Source: Liopterus haemorrhoidalis | Lineage: Eukaryota > Arthropoda > Insecta > Coleoptera > Dytiscidae | Direction of reading: 5' to 3' | Assembly: GCA_963971575.1 (NCBI GenBank) | Contig: OZ020617.1 | Location: forward strand, 20,483,403-20,547,402 | Length of the DNA: 64,000 nt | Shown: positions 1-11,470 of the stretch, in pieces | How positions within the stretch are numbered: the stretch's first letter is position 1 | Layout of the letters: each line of letters opens with the position of its first letter | The notes under the pieces: generated by a model | Databases searched by the model: none | What the model saw: only the letters and a program-made list of their open reading frames with translations | Told to the model about the DNA's origin: nothing | Made by a program: the position numbers and the translations under genes

Positions 1-93
1 CCTAATTTAAAATTAGCTGAACTATTTCCCGGTTGTTATGTTGCCTGCATTTATGACAATAAGTGGTGGGTAGGCAATGTTGTAAAAATTTAG
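1..93 (+). pseudogene. Fragment of a repeated insect protein with a Trp-Trp motif
   Basis: The frame is open from the window edge and stops with TAG at 91-93. It encodes about 30 residues containing YVACIYDNKWWVG. I recall this kind of short motif (Y-x-A-C-x-Y-D-x-x-W-W-x-G) from the C-terminal part of multi-copy insect proteins of transposon-like distribution, where the conserved block continues well past this point. Here a stop interrupts it at once, so I read it as a decayed fragment. The following 200 bases show no continuation. The family recognition is from memory and weak. Confidence 0.3.
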
Positions 94-1804
94 AATAAGC
101 TGCCCAATCATTGGCTTGGGAACCGGACAGATACCCACACAAGGCTTTGGAACCTTAACGAAGAAACCAAACTAGAGGCTTGGGATCCTCAACCAAGAAA
201 CCCACCCGTGGCTGGTATTGCACGGCTATCGGTCGTGAACCCTATGGCGATGGGGTTACTGGTTCAAGTTTCTGAACTGGTAGTGACAATTTCACCATGG
301 ATCAACGCAATTTAGGTACTTATAATGCCTGTATAAAACAAACAAGATGAAAAATAATGGAATGCATGTGATATTGCGATAGCAGCATGTGATAGAAACA
401 TTTTCAACTTTGTCCCTATTTCTAAGGCCTTATATACCAGGGATGAAAAACCAATCCTACTTTTTTAGGGGGATTAAAACATGCTCTTTCCAATGAAAAT
501 AATTTAAAACAGTTTCCAGAAGGTATATTTTTGTAAAAGTGGGCTAAATATACCCTGTTTTTAGCATTTTCACAAAAATCATCAACTTTACACTCAATTC
601 CTGAACTAATGAAAAATATTAGGAGTGTGAAATTTTATATTCGTTAACCTTGTATTGATAAGTTATTATGTGCAAAAATTTCACGTTTATCATACCTTTA
701 CTTTCAGAGGTATAAAAATCCAAACTTTAAAATTTTTTCGAGTTGCAAATTTTTTAGGCCAAGTTTGATCTAAATTTTCTTCACGGGAATCGCTCATGAA
801 GATTTGTTTATTATTTTATTTAATAGAGCGCAAAAAGTTGTATAAGTTGGCACAGTTTTATTTCTCTCAACAAAATATTGGCAGAGATACTGTGTCTTAA
901 AGTTTCCGAAATCTCGGAGTCATACCATAGAAGGCTGCGGTATGGGGTCAAACAAATTACTAAATCTCAGCAAGTATTGCATGGATGAACGTAAAACTTT
1001 ACCAATGTTCGTTGGGGACATGTGTGAATGTCCATACAAAATTTCATAGAAATCCGTGATGGTCGAGCAGGGCACTTCTCTGAAATCAGACCACTTGACA
1101 TGGAATGACCCCAATACCTATATTAATTTTGTATGTTAGTTTGAACTACGCATACATGTGACGTATTCCTTCTCACGCTCTGATTGGTCAGAAGTTACGA
1201 GACAACCTTTAGTTTAATAATCTTGGGTATATATAAGAAAAGGTTGTGTCTGATGTTGGCTATAGTCACTAAAATTTTAATCCGTTCTGAGATTTAGTTT
1301 AATTTTAACAGTAACAATAAACAGTTAATATGGTTGTGTTTAAGAAATAGAATATTTTGAATATCGTCATTAAGTATATTTAAAAATATTGAAGTGAAGT
1401 GTGAATTTTCACACATTTTACGGTTTTGTAGGTATTTAATAAGTGTAAGAAGCTAACATAATACTGGATGTCTACGAATATTTGTTCTACTAACAATATG
1501 TTATTTATTTATTATTATTTTTTTTTTATTTATTGTTTAGAGACACTTCAGCGTCAATGGCTATTAGTGTCTTTGATACAATTTTATACAGTTGTTTATA
1601 CTAATCTAAAGACTATTTTATACAGTAATTTATGAGTCATTTTTTTTTTACAATGAATTTTATATTTTGTTATATAAGTTTGTGGCTTTTAGGTATTTCA
1701 GAATGTTCCTCGTCATTGTGGGTTCTTGTTTTAATGCTTGTTGTATATCCTGTGGTATGTTGTATGTGGTGCGTGCATTCTGGTATTGCGGGCAGTAACC
1801 GACG
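94..1804. other. Intergenic DNA, no supported gene
   Basis: Only short frames occur here, including a 64-codon minus-strand frame at 920-1114 with no recognisable motif. A stretch at about 1390-1445 holds the palindrome TGTGAATTTTCACA and matches, in reverse, sequence near 45.33 kb and 46.51 kb, so it belongs to a dispersed repeat. A short T-rich run lies near 1517-1530. Confidence 0.5.
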
Positions 1805-2115
1805 AGTTCATCGAAAATCAATTCATCGAAAATCAATTAATCGAAAATCAATTCACCGAAAATCAATTCATCGAAAATCAATTCATCGAAAATCAATTCA
1901 TCGAAAATCAATTCATCGAAAATCAATTAATCGAAAATCAATTCACCGAAAATCAATTCATCGAAAATCAATTCATCGAAAATCAATTCATCGAAAATCA
2001 ATTCATCGAAAATCAATTCACCGAAAATTAATTCATCGAAAATCAATTCATCGAAAATCAATTCATCGAAAATCAATTCATCGAAAATCAATTCATCGAA
2101 AATCAATTCATCGAA
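1805..2115. repeat. 15 bp minisatellite with 90 bp higher-order pattern
   Basis: About 20 head-to-tail copies of AATCAATTCATCGAA are present. Most read CAT at the variable position, while some read AAT or CAC. The order AAT, CAC, CAT, CAT, CAT, CAT occurs twice in succession, so a 90 bp block of six units was itself duplicated. Because 15 is a multiple of three and the unit lacks a stop in two frames, two overlapping plus-strand frames stay open, giving IHRKS and FIENQ pentapeptide repeats. These are by-products of the repeat and not a gene. Confidence 0.9.
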
Positions 2116-2446
2116 TGATCAATTCATTCAAAAAGCAGTGGTCAATAAAAGTAGACAGACTAAGAAATAATTGCATTAATTTTTTTATATGGTTTAAAAA
2201 AAGGTAAATAAAGTGACATAGTGTTTGAATATAATTAAAGAAATATAATAAGAAAACTTATATAAAAAAACAAATAAATTTTTTGTTTTTAAGGTTTAAT
2301 AAGACAGGTTATGTGCAATTGAACGCAAATAATTTTTATAAATTCATACAAAATGATACGCATTTTAATTGGGCTAATATGGGGAAAAATAAAGTACTAT
2401 GCATCTAAAAACAAGGTAATTAGGTTAGGTTTAGTTAGTAAAAGTC

Positions 2447-2609
2447 TAAAACCGAGCGAAGCGAGCTACCCATCTTCTAGTTTAATGACAAAACACTATC
2501 TTAGGTTAGTAAGGGTTTGGTTAGAAGAAACCGAGCGAAGCGAGCTACCCATCTTCTAGTTTAATGACAAAACAATATCTTAGGTTAGGTTAGGTTAGTA
2601 AAGCTTTGG
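2447..2609. repeat. Tandem duplication of an about 78 bp unit
   Basis: A unit containing CCGAGCGAAGCGAGCTACCC followed by CATCTTCTAGTTTAATGACA is present twice in a row. A third, diverged copy starts near 2996 on the other side of the MITE at 2613-2986. The second copy ends in TAGGTTAGGTTAGG, a short TTAGG-type run. Confidence 0.8.
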
Positions 2610-2612
2610 TTA

Positions 2613-2986
2613 AGGCCTTATCACACTAGAACGCTATCCAAGTCTTATTTTTGTAGGTTTTGTTTTAGGATCCACGTCTTCAGGTCTTGACATATGACAC
2701 GGTATTTGAATATTAGTTAAGACTTGGATATTGTTTGTTTACCCATGCGCACATCGTGAAATTATGACAGTTGACAGTTATATTTTGACATAAACAAAAG
2801 ACAAAGACGCGTCAGCTGGAAGACCTGGGTAAAAAGACCGAGAAATTGTATCCTGTTTCATTTGCCTGGTCTTCAAAACCTAGGTTTTTTCTTCATACTA
2901 TCACACGCACAAGACTTCGATTCGAATGCAAAAACTTTAATTTTCCAAGTTTAGACTTGAATAATAACTCTAGTGTGATAAGGCTT
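2613..2986. mobile_element. Harbinger-like MITE (374 bp), TSD TTA
   Basis: The terminal inverted repeats are AGGCCTTATCACACTAG at the left and its reverse complement, with one mismatch, at the right. The flanks carry TTA at 2610-2612 and 2987-2989. Because the host sequence is a tandem duplication, the uninterrupted copy nearby (GGTTAGAAGAA) shows the empty site: one TTA became two. A 3 bp TWA duplication is the rule for PIF/Harbinger elements. There is no coding capacity. Confidence 0.75.
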
Positions 2987-3295
2987 TTAGAAGAAGCCGA
3001 GCGAAGAGAGCTACCCATCATCTAGTTTAATGGCAAAACAAACTCACACTAAAATAACAATGCCACCTGTTTAGAATCACCGTACATTGAACAAATCATG
3101 TGTGGTATGACGCGGTGTGACACATGCGCAGTTGCGTTTTTTTTAGTCTGTCAACTTTTATTGACCACTGCTTTTTTGGCTTTCCGATCCCCTCGGCATT
3201 CCTCTCAAATATTTACAAAATATTTTTTTTTTTCGATGAATTGACGATTCGATGAATTGATCATTCGATGAATTGATTTTCGATGAACTTACCGT

Positions 3296-5160
3296 GAATC
3301 ACAGATTCTAGGTATCTGAATTCTTTGACTTGTGATTTTAGCCATGAATTAAAAAAAATAATTATTTTTGTCAAAAATACAAAAACTGCAATATTTTGCA
3401 AAAACGTAATCGGATCAAAAATTCCTCTCGTACGTTTCCGGCTCAGATCAATGTACATTACCTGTAATTTTTTCAGATTTTTTGTTTAACCCCTTTGGGT
3501 AAAAGGGGATGGGATAAGAACTTTTTTAGCACTTTTTATCAAAAACCACGCTAACAAAAACGAAGTTTAAAAAACTACACTTCGTCCCGTAAGCAGCTTA
3601 AGCTTTTAAATATTTTTAATGTTTTTTATTTGTATTTATTTTTTATCCATACAAAAATGACAGTACAATTATTCAATTATTTTCTTGAGCCTACTTTTTT
3701 CAAAACATTTTCATAATTGCTACAATACCGGAATTATACAATTACGCATCGCTACCTCGTTTGCTAGTGGTAACCTTATATGAGGACTTCATCAAGAATA
3801 TAATTCTCCCAAGACTCACATATCCTCTTGTGTCAAGACTGTGTACTCTGTGACAGTGAAGAGTTTGAAGGACCCTTACATTCCCGTGATAGTTTCATCC
3901 AAAATCCGACCACCAGCCCGTGTGAAATATAATTCACCAGCCTGGGTCCGGTCACTACAAAGGGCTATTGGTATTTTAATTATTTTAAATGCGATAAGTA
4001 TTAAGAGCGTAACGGAAGCCATACATAGATATTAGAGGAGCCAAATAAAACGAGGGCCGAATGCGGAGACACATTATCAGCTTGAAATCTGTTCTTTGAG
4101 CTTGAATGAGTTTTTGAGTATTGCTATAGTTTGTGAGCGATCTACAGCAATGGTTACAATGTCGCAAAAATATCAATGCGCTATATGTGTGACCCTCCTC
4201 GTTATCAAGAAGGATAATCTGTCACCACTAAAGTTGCAACTTGGCCGAGTTGTCGACCTCTTCCCAGGCAGTGATAATGTCGCGTGTTGTGTCTCTAAAA
4301 CATAAGCAGATATACTGAAAAGACTAATTTTAAAAATTTGTCCCCTGCCTCTTCTAGAGGAACAAAACAATCTAATGTAATGATACATTGACAGTCTATT
4401 AATTTTCTATTAGCTGTATGTAATAGTATATTCTGTAACAAGGTTGGAATGAGAAAATTCGATGCGAGTGGAACATCCAGAGCGCGAGCCGCGAGCCTCG
4501 AATTTTCTCTTTCAACCGACTCACCCTACTTTCTCCACGACCACCAGAAAGAAAAAAAAAATTAACAAATAATTATTTTAACAAACGTTTTATCTTAACA
4601 AATAATTAATACATAACAAAATCATCAATTAATTACACTTATTTTTTATTTATTATTTGTTTAATTTTAATTTAATTTGCCGCACATCGGCCACTATTTT
4701 GGTACTTTTTAGGAAGTTATATTGCATTTATTTAATGTAAACATCGCATATATTTTAATGTAACCCTACAAAAACAAATGACAACAAGCATAGAATAGTT
4801 ATTCCATAACAAGTGATGGCATGAAATACACGCAAAATGCATAAGAAGATAAGTGTTTGCGAATAACATTCCAACTCTTGTGTTAGAATATTAACTTTCT
4901 GTAGTCGAAATTGGATTTAGAATTGGTAAATTCTATAGTAGTCGGGGAGAAAAATATTTTCCCTAAGACTAGTATGGACCTGTCTCATTTCGATATTGTT
5001 AGTTGACAGATAATTAACTTAATTTCGCATTTTCATCTCCATACGCGCGCAAGCTGTGCGGGAAAGACTAAATTTACACCAATGCGCATGGGCGGCGGGA
5101 ATTTTCATTCCCGTACTGGCGCATCAGTGGCTGTCATCAAAAATTATGTTATTAGTTAAA
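3296..5160. other. AT-rich intergenic DNA with one hairpin
   Basis: I see no convincing gene. Short frames on both strands around 3841-4388 overlap one another and carry no motif I recognise. One imperfect GC-rich inverted repeat lies at 4451-4509 with perfect 12 bp arms (GAGAAAATTCGA). The part from about 4545 to 4680 is very AT-rich. Confidence 0.5.
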
Positions 5161-5163
5161 AAG

Positions 5164-5176
5164 TATATATAAATTA
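5164..5176 (+). promoter_or_regulatory. TATA-like sequence upstream of the Crypton gene
   Basis: TATATATAAATTA lies about 240 bases before the likely start codon of the tyrosine recombinase. Its position is plausible for a promoter, but AT-rich DNA produces such strings by chance. Confidence 0.25.
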
Positions 5177-5412
5177 TTACACAAAGATTGCTTTGGAACC
5201 CTACGCGTACATGTAGTAACTACAGATTGTCCATAACCTACACTTGCATTTGTATATTGTTCTGCGATTTGTAGTCACAAATACTTACATCTAACCTACA
5301 AATTACAGATCTAATTAGTAATACAACAATACTGGTAGGTATAACTTCAATAGAATATGAATTTAAACATGAACTTTACGCTTATTTGGTTCTCGTGTCG
5401 TTTTTTGAGGTT

Positions 5413-6789
5413 ATGGATTCAGAGAGTGATTTTGAAAATACCCCTCCAGATATTACAGAAGCTTCAAAAAAAAAAACTTCAAGCAATTTGCTTCCTGAAA
5501 AATCTAGACCTAAATACGAATCGACATACCAAATGTTTATGTGTTGGCGTTCCGAGAATGTTCTATTGGCGTATTTTGGTGACTTATTGAAAATTATGAA
5601 AGCATCAACCTTATGGTCACGATATTCACTGCTAAGGAGCACATTACAAATTAACCACAATATTAATATTGCACAGTATGAGAAGTTACGAGCATTGTTA
5701 AAACGACAATCAGATGATTTTCAATCAAAAATTCAAAGATTTTTACAATGGAACAAATTAACACTTTCATAAAAGAAGCTCCAGAACATCAGTATTTACT
5801 TACAAAAGTGAGTTAATTAAATTGATTTGGCCAAGCTTTACTGTATCCCACTGAACATAACCTTATGTGCTGCCTCTATACAGATGGCTTAAATAATCCT
5901 TCAAAAGGTTAGGTTAGGCTAGGTTGGGTAAGGTTAGGTTAGGTTAGATTAGGTTACGCTAGATTATGCTTTAGCTTGAATACTAGTTATGTTAAAATAG
6001 TTTAGCTAGAAGAAGGTTATGTTCAGTGGGATAGAGTAAATCTGCCCCGAAGAAGTTCTACCGTATGATTCTTTAAAATAACTCATATCGCTCATCTCTA
6101 TTATATACATATTTTTGTAGGTGGTATTAATAATGGGCATCATGGGTGCATGTCGAAGACCTGAATTGCACCAGTTGAAAGTAGCTGATATTCGGGATTT
6201 ATAGTCTATGGCTCTGGTCTCTATATCTGACACAAAAACAAAAATCCCACGAAAATTCACAGGTACAGTGGATTTCTATAAAATATACAAAAAATACGCC
6301 GACCTGCGCCCTCAAAATATGGAAAAGAACTGGTTTTTCTTAAATTACCAAGGTGGTAAGTGCACCCGACAAAAAATATGGATCAACAAAATAGGAGCAA
6401 CAGGCAAACAAATTGCAATTTTTTTAAAACTTCCAACGCTCGAACTTTATACCGGACATTGTTTCCGGCGATCATCTGCTACAATTTTAGTTGATGCAGG
6501 CGCAGATGTAACTGCTCTGAAGCGCCATGGAGGGTGGAAGTCCACAACTGTTGCAGAAGGCTATATAGACAATTCTTTGAAAAACAAGATAGACGAAGCT
6601 AACAAGATCTTAAAATCTGTTAAAAATAACATTTCTCCTATTACGGTTACAGCCAAAAATGATACAGTTTCAAATAACAATGAAACAATTCAGATTGCGT
6701 CCGTTGATACATCATCGATGACAATTAATAAGATTCCAGGCATTAATATTAACAATTGTAGTAATTTTAATATTTACATAAACAAATAA
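5413..6789 (+). pseudogene. Crypton tyrosine recombinase, broken, one intron
   Basis: Crypton recombinases move DNA by a tyrosine-recombinase reaction. The start chosen is the ATG at 5413 (MDSESDFEN), the usual acidic start of this insect group. Exon 1 runs to about 5808 and encodes the DNA-binding N-terminal domain (LLPEKSRPKYES, then STLWSRYSLLRSTL). Exon 2 runs from about 6121 and has the first catalytic Arg in GACRR, then HCFRRSSAT, KRHGGW and the nucleophile Tyr in VAEGYIDNS. The splice borders look real: AAA|GTGAGT at the donor and TTTTTGTAG|GT at the acceptor. Two lesions are visible: an apparent 1-nt loss in an A run near 5730 that shifts the frame, and an in-frame TAG near 6203. A few residues also appear deleted near CWRSENVLL. 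All catalytic residues remain, so the decay is recent. Confidence 0.85.
5907..5968 (+). repeat. Degenerate TTAGG telomere-type repeat in the Crypton intron
   Basis: About 12 units of GGTTA with variants (GGCTA, GGTTG, GATTA, CGCTA) lie inside the predicted intron. TTAGG is the ancestral insect telomere unit, and short interstitial tracts of it are common in insect genomes. It is useful mainly as support for an insect source. Confidence 0.75.
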
Positions 6790-6797
6790 ATTATATA

Positions 6798-7365
6798 TAG
6801 ACCGGGAGCTCATGACAGTTTTTGGTCTCCGATTTCATACAGCATGCCTTTTGGAGGAGAGAATATTTACCCTGTGACAACAAAAAAGGGATGGTACTAA
6901 ACCCCTGCACGCTTTCCGGTCATAGGGAAAATTGCATTTCCACTTAAACACAAAATTTTTGTGCTTTTCTCTAATTTAATATTGCTTGCCCTTTTGTCAA
7001 AAGAAAGTTATAACAAATTTAAAGTCTTTTAAATATATGCATGCGATTCGGAGGGTCCCAAAGGGCTCAAACGGTCATGTGATCTTGTAATAAAAAAATA
7101 TGATTTTCCGCGTTTTCATACAGCATGCCTATAATTAAAAGACTTTAAATTTGTTATAACTTTCTTTTGACAAAAGGCAAGCAATATTAAGTCAGAGAAA
7201 AACACAAAAATTTTGTGCAAGTGGAAATGCAATTTTCCCTATGACCGGAAAGCGTGCAGGGGTTTAGTACCATCCCTTTTTTGTTGTCACAGGGTAAATA
7301 TTCTCTCCTCCAAAAGGCATGCTGTATGAAATCGGAGACCAAAAATGTCATGAGCTCCCGGTCTA
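6798..7365. mobile_element. Foldback MITE with about 233 bp inverted arms
   Basis: The left arm (about 6798-7031) and right arm (about 7134-7365) are near-complete reverse complements. They begin and end with TAGACCGGGAGCTCATGACA and its complement. A loop of about 100 bases separates them. A TA is present at each tip, compatible with a TA target duplication and a mariner/Tc1-type mover, though the exact border is ambiguous. There is no transposase. The element starts only a few bases after the Crypton stop codon. Confidence 0.8.
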
Positions 7366-8598
7366 ATACTCATGATTACAATTTATAAAAATTTTAAAAT
7401 TGGGAATCGTAGGAAAAGCATAGTGTGCAATACGCGCAGAATGCATATTCCGCACTCGAATTATTTCCTTCACTCGCCTGCGGAACGTTCAGCAAACTTC
7501 ATTCTCGTGTGGAATATATGGCATTCCGCGATAATTGCACAATATACTATAACCACGTACTTATACCTATCTCTTCTTGCAATGCTGCACGCTTTCAAAG
7601 AGGGAGCATGGTCAAATCTTGTATGTATTTTCATATTTTGTATTTTTGTCAACATGTTCTGACAACAATATTTCTGATATTAATAGTTTTGAATTTTTGT
7701 CGTGACATTACTGGTGGGACTAATTTTTTTGTTCAAGTCGGAATTCTTAAATCATTTATAGTTGAGTTATGTTTTTAACAAAAATTTTAGAGTTAGGCGA
7801 TCTTGTTGTTTTATTTATTTCTTCACCTCTTACTCTACGTAGGTTTTAGTAAAACAAGAAGAATATGTAAAACTGTGTAATCAGTATTTGGAATTAATTA
7901 GCAAAATAGAACTGAAACATACGTAATAATCTATTGAAACAGAGAGTTGAATGGAATTTCTGCTGTAATGTTCCATAATAAGACCATTAACATAAACATA
8001 AAACTTTTTATGACTTCTTACAAGTACGACAATTTATATAATTCTCATCACCTTGCTTTAATACAAGTTTTGAGAAATAGTAGCAGTGTATCTAGAACAG
8101 CAGAGGCGCAGCCAAGGCTGGCCACTTGGGACTCGGAAAACCAATTTTTTACCGTGGTTCAAACAATATTTTCGTATCCTAACGACAACAAATGCTTTTG
8201 TCCATTATTTAAAGACAGTAATTACTTTCGAATTTTAATGTTTTTTATTTTTTGCATTTGACAATTATAAATGAAACAAATATGTACCAGCTGTTTCCAT
8301 GGATAATTATGTACAGAAAAACTCTTCATATCAAGTCAGCGTTGCTCTTCTGTGTTGAAATAACGATGCCAATTTGATTACAAAATTAAAATAATAAATT
8401 TTATTAAGGTCATTTATTATAAGGTGTGTTAAGGTGTGTTATTAAAAAATATATATGTTTTATATATGAAAAGCTACTTTCCTGCCTTCGTAGAATTTGT
8501 TAAAGCTAATTAGTACTTTTTTGCCAAACGATTGAAATGCCATCTGTTGGTGAATGTGAACATACTTTTTTTGCCAATAACCGTTTATGTATTTATAC
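7366..8598. other. Intergenic DNA, no supported gene
   Basis: Overlapping frames of 60-117 codons occur on both strands but have no domain or motif I recognise. I see no inverted termini here. Confidence 0.45.
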
Positions 8599-8785
8599 TA
8601 TAGCCTGTTTCTTTGGTTTAAGCGGAACTAGATTTTGACAACTAGTAATTTTTATCGATTAAATGAAGCTTTGGATAATTTTATTTAGCAAAATACAAAC
8701 TTCAAATGTTAAAATAATAGCTCGTGACAACTTAAGAAAATTAAAGTTCCATTTGGTTCCGCTTAAAGGCTTGGAATAGCCTATA
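8599..8785. mobile_element. Small MITE (about 187 bp)
   Basis: The imperfect terminal inverted repeats read TATAGCCTGTTTCTTTGG and onward into TTTAAGCGGAAC on the left, and end with GTTCCGCTTAAA then TAGCCTATA on the right. The inner 12 bp (TTTAAGCGGAAC) is a perfect inverted match. There is no coding capacity. A related arrangement with TTTAAGCGGAA and its complement occurs at about 41.87-42.21 kb. Confidence 0.6.
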
Positions 8786-9049
8786 ATCGTATGTAGTTAT
8801 ATAAGAGCTCGTAAGTTATAATAAGATTTAGCACGAATAGGATTGTAGCTTACTATATGAAGTCAAATATATTGACTCTTAACATAATAATAACTAGTTT
8901 ATATTTTGCGGGACTATGTTTCCTTTAAGACAACTGTTCCGTCCGTCTCTCCTTTGTGCTTGATTTCTGTTAATATAACAGAAATATAACAGAAATGTTA
9001 CAATATGTAACACGTGTCTTTAGTTCTTTTTATTTTAACATGTTATTTT

Positions 9050-9843
9050 AACGGCGTAGAAGGGGCATGCTGATAATAAGTGCGTCAGGGTTTCAGGGTG
9101 TATTCTGCACGCTCTGCAGGTATGCGAAATATCTTACTGCAGGATGTTTTTGCGATATGCAAGCGTTCTTAAAACCCCATCCTGACATGCAAATATAAAC
9201 CCTGCTACCTCGGATCTTATGCCTGCCGAACGCAGGAAGACAAAGGTCAATTTCCGGGACAAAGACTGTTTCCGGATTACTTGGAAGAACGTCGAGTGTA
9301 GATGTTTACTCATATGTTCTTCTAAGAGCATGTGTTGCTCTGCCTTCTTAATAGATTCGCTGATTTGCCTGTACTCCTCATTTAACATTGGGATACCAGC
9401 GAATCTTCGATTTTGCGCTAATTCGGCCAATCCTAGATTGTCTGCTGCTCTGCGTGCCACTTGAAATAAAAAAGCTCCTTTTCCAGCAAACTCATGGGTG
9501 GTGACGAGTTGCATGAGGGGATCACCGCTTCTTAATGCAATAATAGTAGTACCCAGAACAATTCTGTCTTGAAGACTCTCTAGGTGTAGCAGTCCTCTAC
9601 CTCCCAGATGATGGGGGAGATAAATACACTGGAGGGAGGATTTTTTATGTAGGCTACGGTGGATGTTCATAATTTTCCTGCTCTCAGTGTTCAAGGACTG
9701 TACTTCTTTGACGTTCCACTTAAGGACGCCAAAGGTATAGGACAGTATTGGGACAGCAAGCATATTTGTGGTGGAGATCTTATTCCGCCCAGACAACTGA
9801 GAAGACCAAATACGCCTAAGTAGTTACTTATACTTGCTGCGGA
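9050..9843 (-). pseudogene. R4/R2-type non-LTR retrotransposon, C-terminal part
   Basis: A minus-strand frame from 9796 to 9134 encodes about 220 residues downstream of the reverse-transcriptase core. It includes AVPILSYTFGVLKW and the LGGRGLLHLESL block. In RLE-bearing elements (R2/R4 group) this region precedes a zinc knuckle and a restriction-like endonuclease. After a stop codon the same frame continues with CRACRIHPETLTHLLSAC, the CCHC knuckle. At the upstream end the match passes into another frame near 9800, so there is at least one frameshift and one nonsense change. The reverse-transcriptase core and the endonuclease are missing. The clade call is from motif memory. Confidence 0.7.
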
Positions 9844-10258
9844 GAGACTTATATATATATATATATACAAAGGTGTTTGTTTGAAACGGGGCACCCCGAA
9901 AATCTCCTTTATTTGTAAAGATACAAAAAATCTTCAGAACAAAAGTTAAACTAGACAAAAAAAGCCCATCTAAAAGTTACTATAAGAATTGAGGCACTTC
10001 CGGTTTCATAGCATAGGGAATCGATAATTTTATAATTTTTTCCTAAAAGTACATCAAATTAGCTTTACAATGACACCAAAAAATCATATTTTTATGTTAA
10101 CCATTTTAAAATGGCGACATTTATTTACAAAATAATAATCAACATAAGTTTTACAAAGTTGAACGTAGCAAGCTTAGACAACAATAAAAAAAGAAACAAA
10201 ATATCTCTAAAATAAACTATTTGACTATTTAGAAGAAAAAAAAACGATTACTTTTTAC

Positions 10259-10259
<1 letters not shown>

Positions 10260-10283
<24 letters not shown>
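10260..10283. repeat. AT dinucleotide microsatellite
   Basis: A run of TA repeats lies just beyond the 3' end of the minus-strand LINE fragment, where non-LTR elements often carry simple-repeat tails. Confidence 0.8.
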
Positions 10284-10289
<6 letters not shown>

Positions 10290-10930
10290 GCGGGCATTCT
10301 ATTAGGATGTGCCTAACAGTAAGGGATTTATCACATGTATCACATTTTACAGGTTCTGTATGGTCAAAAAGGTATTTGTGTGTAGGTAGACTATGTTCGA
10401 TTCTCAGTCAAGTAATAACATATTCTCTCCTACTCTTCCTTTCGGGCCGTAATGTCGGTTTTAATTTGCTTTAGGTGATTTCTATTTACACCTGTTCCAG
10501 CCCATTGTTCATTCTATTGGATCATAGCTTTTAATGAGATTTTGTAGTCTCTTGCTGGAATGGAAATATTTGTTCAGTGTTCCTGGTGGCTTCTTTGGCT
10601 GCGATGTCAGTTTTTTCATTGCCAAATAGGTCCACATATGATGGAATACATATTATGGAAATGTTTTTCTCATCTTCAACTGACTCGTGTATTTTTTTTT
10701 TTTTTAATTTCTTCGATAGTAGGTCTTTTTGAGTACATTTTTTGTAAAAGGTGTATTACACTTAGTGAGTCAGTATAAACTATAAATAATCTATTTGTAT
10801 TGTTACCCAATAGCCTTTAAGAGTGCAAATTCTTCAACCGTGTAGATGGATAAAATTTCGGTGAGGTGGTATTTTTTGTTTCGATGTCAGTAACCAAACC
10901 GGCTCCTACTTTGCCGTCAATTTTCGAGTG
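10290..10930 (-). pseudogene. LINE RNase H and C-terminal zinc knuckle, decayed (I/Jockey type)
   Basis: The minus strand can be read in pieces as a ribonuclease H domain followed by a zinc knuckle. Visible pieces are DGKVGAGLVTDIE (first acidic motif), YTDSLSVIHLL (the usual S/T-D-S motif) and VKCDTCDKSLTVRHILIECP, the C-x2-C-x8-H-x4-C knuckle at the end of the protein. Several stops and frame changes interrupt it. It is the remnant of a retrotransposon of the I or Jockey group. No reverse transcriptase is left here. Confidence 0.65.
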
Positions 10931-11470
10931 GTCTTTTTTACATACTCATATGCGCACATCAACTTGCACCCTTTCTGAACAATACATTTTCTATGAAAGA
11001 CATTTTATTATGTAAACAATATGTCATTACTGGGGCTGGTTGGCTTAGGCAAGATGCGAATTTTTGCATGACACTAAACATTCATTGTCAGACAGTCATC
11101 GGCAACAGTCAACATATGAACAAATTGACCACTGCACAAACATAAAATCACCGTTTTATTTCAGTATATATCTCTGCAGTATTTAATAAATTATTATTAA
11201 TTATTTGCAGACTCATTATTTAAACCCAACAAATTTAATTAGGCTTATGAAGTGGGCTATTGTCAGAATATTAATAAAGAAATATAAAGAAATAATTTTA
11301 GGATCCCACCGCCTAAATAGGCGTATAAGAGGCAGAGAAGGTAAGTTTTCTATTTCTAAACTACCTGCCATAGATATGAAATCCACGTGGTCAGTGCGAC
11401 CTTTCGACTCGTCCTATTATCCCTGTATGAATAGGTACTCATTTTTAAGTATTTAATACTTGAGGTTGAG
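10931..11470. other. Intergenic DNA, no supported gene
   Basis: Nothing recognisable. An 83-codon plus-strand frame at 11205-11456 has no motif and overlaps the SINE region at its end. Confidence 0.4.

Larger units (their letters stand above)
1805..3295. mobile_element. Foldback-like element with 15 bp terminal repeat arrays
   Basis: The left end is an array of about 20 units of a 15 bp motif (AATCAATTCATCGAA). The right end at about 3230-3293 has three to four degenerate units of the same motif in reverse orientation. Inside the arrays there is a second inverted match: AGCAGTGGTCAATAAAAGT at 2134-2152 is repeated in reverse at about 3155-3173. Inverted ends made of tandem subrepeats, unequal in copy number, are the hallmark of foldback-type elements. 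No transposase is present. The interior carries two tandem copies of an about 78 bp unit plus a third copy to the right, separated by a MITE at 2613-2986. I could not settle the target duplication, so the outer limits are approximate. Confidence 0.6.

Noticed and set aside
1805..2115. CRISPR-like look of a regular repeat
   Set aside because: The units are 15 bp, directly adjacent and without unique spacers, in an insect genome.
1632..2207. 191-codon frame with IHRKS repeats and an overlapping frame with FIENQ repeats
   Set aside because: Both are produced by the 15 bp tandem repeat, which has no stop in two frames. There is no independent coding signal.
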